Assembly (NCBI GenBank): GCA_021816545.1
Contig: JAKAXP010000123.1
Coordinates: forward strand, 1 to 6,998
Direction: 5' to 3'
Source: Bacteroidota bacterium
GTDB lineage: Bacteria; Bacteroidota; Bacteroidia; Bacteroidales; VadinHA17
DNA length: 6,998 nt
Shown here: piece by piece, positions 5,569 through 6,998 of the stretch
Layout: the number at the start of each line of letters is the position of its first letter
How positions within the stretch are numbered: the stretch's first letter is position 1
Made by a program: the position numbers and the translations under genes
The notes under the pieces: model-generated
What the model was told of the DNA's origin: nothing
What the model saw: only the letters and a program-made list of their open reading frames with translations
Database searches by the model: none

Positions 5569-6998
5569 TTACCTGAATGGAGTAATCCCAGGTGGTACAG
5601 GTTCAAACCGGGGAGGCTTTAGTTTTACGATGCTGTTGGCCGTGATCCATGATCCTTCGGACCACGGCGGAGTGAAAGGATACCATGTAAACCTGATCTG
5701 CAATGTATTAAGCACCAGCTGGTCATTTCTGATCCTGATCCCGGCCCCCAGTGCGGCTATGGTCTGATACCCCCCCTCAACGAATCCCTCCTTCGCAAGC
5801 ACGCCGGCATCGCCAAAAGCGAAGAGTGCAAAACGGAATCCGATGACCGGTCTTGGCAGGAAAATTACCGGCTCAAGAGAAATTGCAAGGCGGGTATCCC
5901 CTGACAATGAGTCGTTCCGGAAGCCCCGTATCAGTGCATCATCACGAAAATACAGGCACTCATCGGTATACCTGTTGAATCCCCTGGTATAACTGACATT
6001 CATGAAAGTGCGTATCCGTGACTTCCCCGCACGGACAAGAGGAGTGAAATACCTGAGGGTACCCTGCACCATGCCCTGTTCTGTATTTCCGCCATTGTAA
6101 AAGGCGGAGACGCCGGCCCCGGCATAAACATAACCGATACCGGTAAAGAAATTTCCGTATGATATCGTCATACCTCCATAGTTCCTCCATTTGAATTCAT
6201 TCTTCTCCCGTCCCCCGAAAATTTCCAGCATATACCCGTATGGAATATCCTCTGTCCTGCCATAACTGTAAATAAGTGAGGTGTTTATAAATCTCTGAGA
6301 TGATATTGCCAGGCTTCCTGTAAGTGTCTGGTAGTTCTGTAGCCTGTAGTATGAAAAATCATCTATAAGAGGCCTGCTGAAGACATTGTTGTGCATATAC
6401 CTCACAGTTGCAATCAGCCTGGTTACACTGTTCCTGTCAAGCATGAATGAGCGCGACAACCAGTAGTCCTGCCATGTGTACCTGAGAGGTGCAGGTACGG
6501 TCATGGTGTCAATGCCCCTGGTTGTGCTTGTGAAAAATATTGAGGCTGACCATGCATATTTTGTTTCCGATGTTACAAAATCCCTGCTGAAGATGCCTCC
6601 CATGCGGTTTATACCAAGACCGTCAGAGAACTGAAGATTCAGGTCGGAAAAGGAGGATGCAATATTCCGTACCGAATACCTGACTCCTATCCCCGGAGCG
6701 TTGTACCTGTTGTAGTTATATGGCACTACGATCTCCATCTCGTGGCCCAGTCCGGCAAAGTTCCTGCTGAAGAGACCCACCTCGCCGCTTTTAAGGTCAT
6801 CTAGCCTGACATTCACCCCCATCGGGTATTTTTCCCTGACCACAACCGCAATGTCAGCCAGGTTGCTGTCAGCCGGGACTACTGTTATCCTGGCATCGTC
6901 AATGAATGGAAGCTCGCGAAGAAGGCGTTCATTGTCAGCCAGTTCAAGAGGAGATATAGTGTCTCCCTGCCTGAAGAGAAGGTGCTGTTTCAGGACAA
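5569..6998 (-). CDS. Omp85-superfamily (BamA/TamA-like) outer-membrane protein, C-terminal 475 residues
   Basis: The frame is open through the right edge, so the N-terminus, including any signal peptide, is missing; the GTG at 6843 is an internal valine. Visible residues 1-57 look like a POTRA repeat: LLFRQGDTISPLELADNERL, then LRELPFIDDARITVVP and ADIAVVVREKYP. The rest (about 60-440) alternates aromatic and polar residues, separated by turns, as in a transmembrane beta-barrel. It includes the Omp85 hallmark LIRGFRND (visible residues 355-362), the L6 motif that normally reads VRGF/Y, followed by GDTRLAISLEPV and FALFAFGDAGVL, which match the late strands. The likely last strand, LQIRFTWYPF, is followed by about 34 residues rich in proline ending in PFR, instead of stopping at a terminal aromatic. 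Omp85 proteins insert or export proteins or lipids at the outer membrane; which of these applies cannot be told here. It resembles a Bacteroidetes group annotated as BamA/TamA family. tilS lies 68 bp downstream. Confidence 0.85.
   Translation of the reverse strand, partial: VLKQHLLFRQGDTISPLELADNERLLRELPFIDDARITVVPADSNLADIAVVVREKYPMGVNVRLDDLKSGEVGLFSRNFAGLGHEMEIVVPYNYNRYNAPGIGVRYSVRNIASSFSDLNLQFSDGLGINRMGGIFSRDFVTSETKYAWSASIFFTSTTRGIDTMTVPAPLRYTWQDYWLSRSFMLDRNSVTRLIATVRYMHNNVFSRPLIDDFSYYRLQNYQTLTGSLAISSQRFINTSLIYSYGRTEDIPYGYMLEIFGGREKNEFKWRNYGGMTISYGNFFTGIGYVYAGAGVSAFYNGGNTEQGMVQGTLRYFTPLVRAGKSRIRTFMNVSYTRGFNRYTDECLYFRDDALIRGFRNDSLSGDTRLAISLEPVIFLPRPVIGFRFALFAFGDAGVLAKEGFVEGGYQTIAALGAGIRIRNDQLVLNTLQIRFTWYPFTPPWSEGSWITANSIVKLKPPRFEPVPPGITPFR

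Noticed and set aside
5569..6843. Omp85 gene starting at the GTG at 6843
   Set aside because: The frame stays open to the window edge and the upstream 51 residues form a POTRA repeat continuous with the rest, so this GTG is an internal valine codon.

Overview
The window most likely comes from a member of the Bacteroidetes. The TilS C-terminal half has the look typical of that phylum (PGDRFMPLGM, KKISDFLIDQKVP, VMGYRIDDR). The two best promoter candidates match the Bacteroidetes -7 consensus TAnnTTTG. Shine-Dalgarno sequences are weak or absent, and the outer-membrane barrel gene resembles Omp85 proteins of that phylum. Base composition is moderate, near 50% GC by eye. There is no mobile element, CRISPR array, rRNA or tRNA in view. 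Species cannot be told from the sequence alone.

Layout, left to right. (1) Positions 1-1233, minus strand: the first 411 residues of a soluble multi-PAS sensor protein whose output domain lies beyond the left edge. (2) 1330-1974, minus: nth, endonuclease III, complete with catalytic Lys/Asp and the 4Fe-4S cluster cysteines. (3) 1975-2090: a divergent intergenic region between nth and aroB. (4) 2091-3140 and 3152-4147, plus: aroB and aroC, 11 bp apart, for two non-adjacent steps of the shikimate pathway (3-dehydroquinate synthase and chorismate synthase). (5) 4178-5500, minus, convergent with aroC: tilS, the tRNA(Ile2) lysidine synthetase needed for AUA decoding. (6) 5569-6998, minus: the C-terminal 475 residues of an Omp85-superfamily outer-membrane protein (one POTRA-like repeat plus beta-barrel with an RGF motif), whose N-terminus lies beyond the right edge. 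Only short gaps separate the genes; the longest is 116 bp.

The genes are mainly housekeeping: aromatic amino acid biosynthesis, DNA base-excision repair, tRNA modification and outer-membrane biogenesis, plus one signalling protein. Apart from aroB-aroC, which form one pathway pair, I see no functional link that would make this a single system. The more notable points are the short 'GGGHFSGRLT' class of AroC paired with an AroB unlike the Bacteroides form I remember, the Pro-rich tail after the Omp85 barrel, the unknown output of the PAS array, and a promoter so close to tilS that its mRNA would be almost leaderless. I found no convincing undescribed system.
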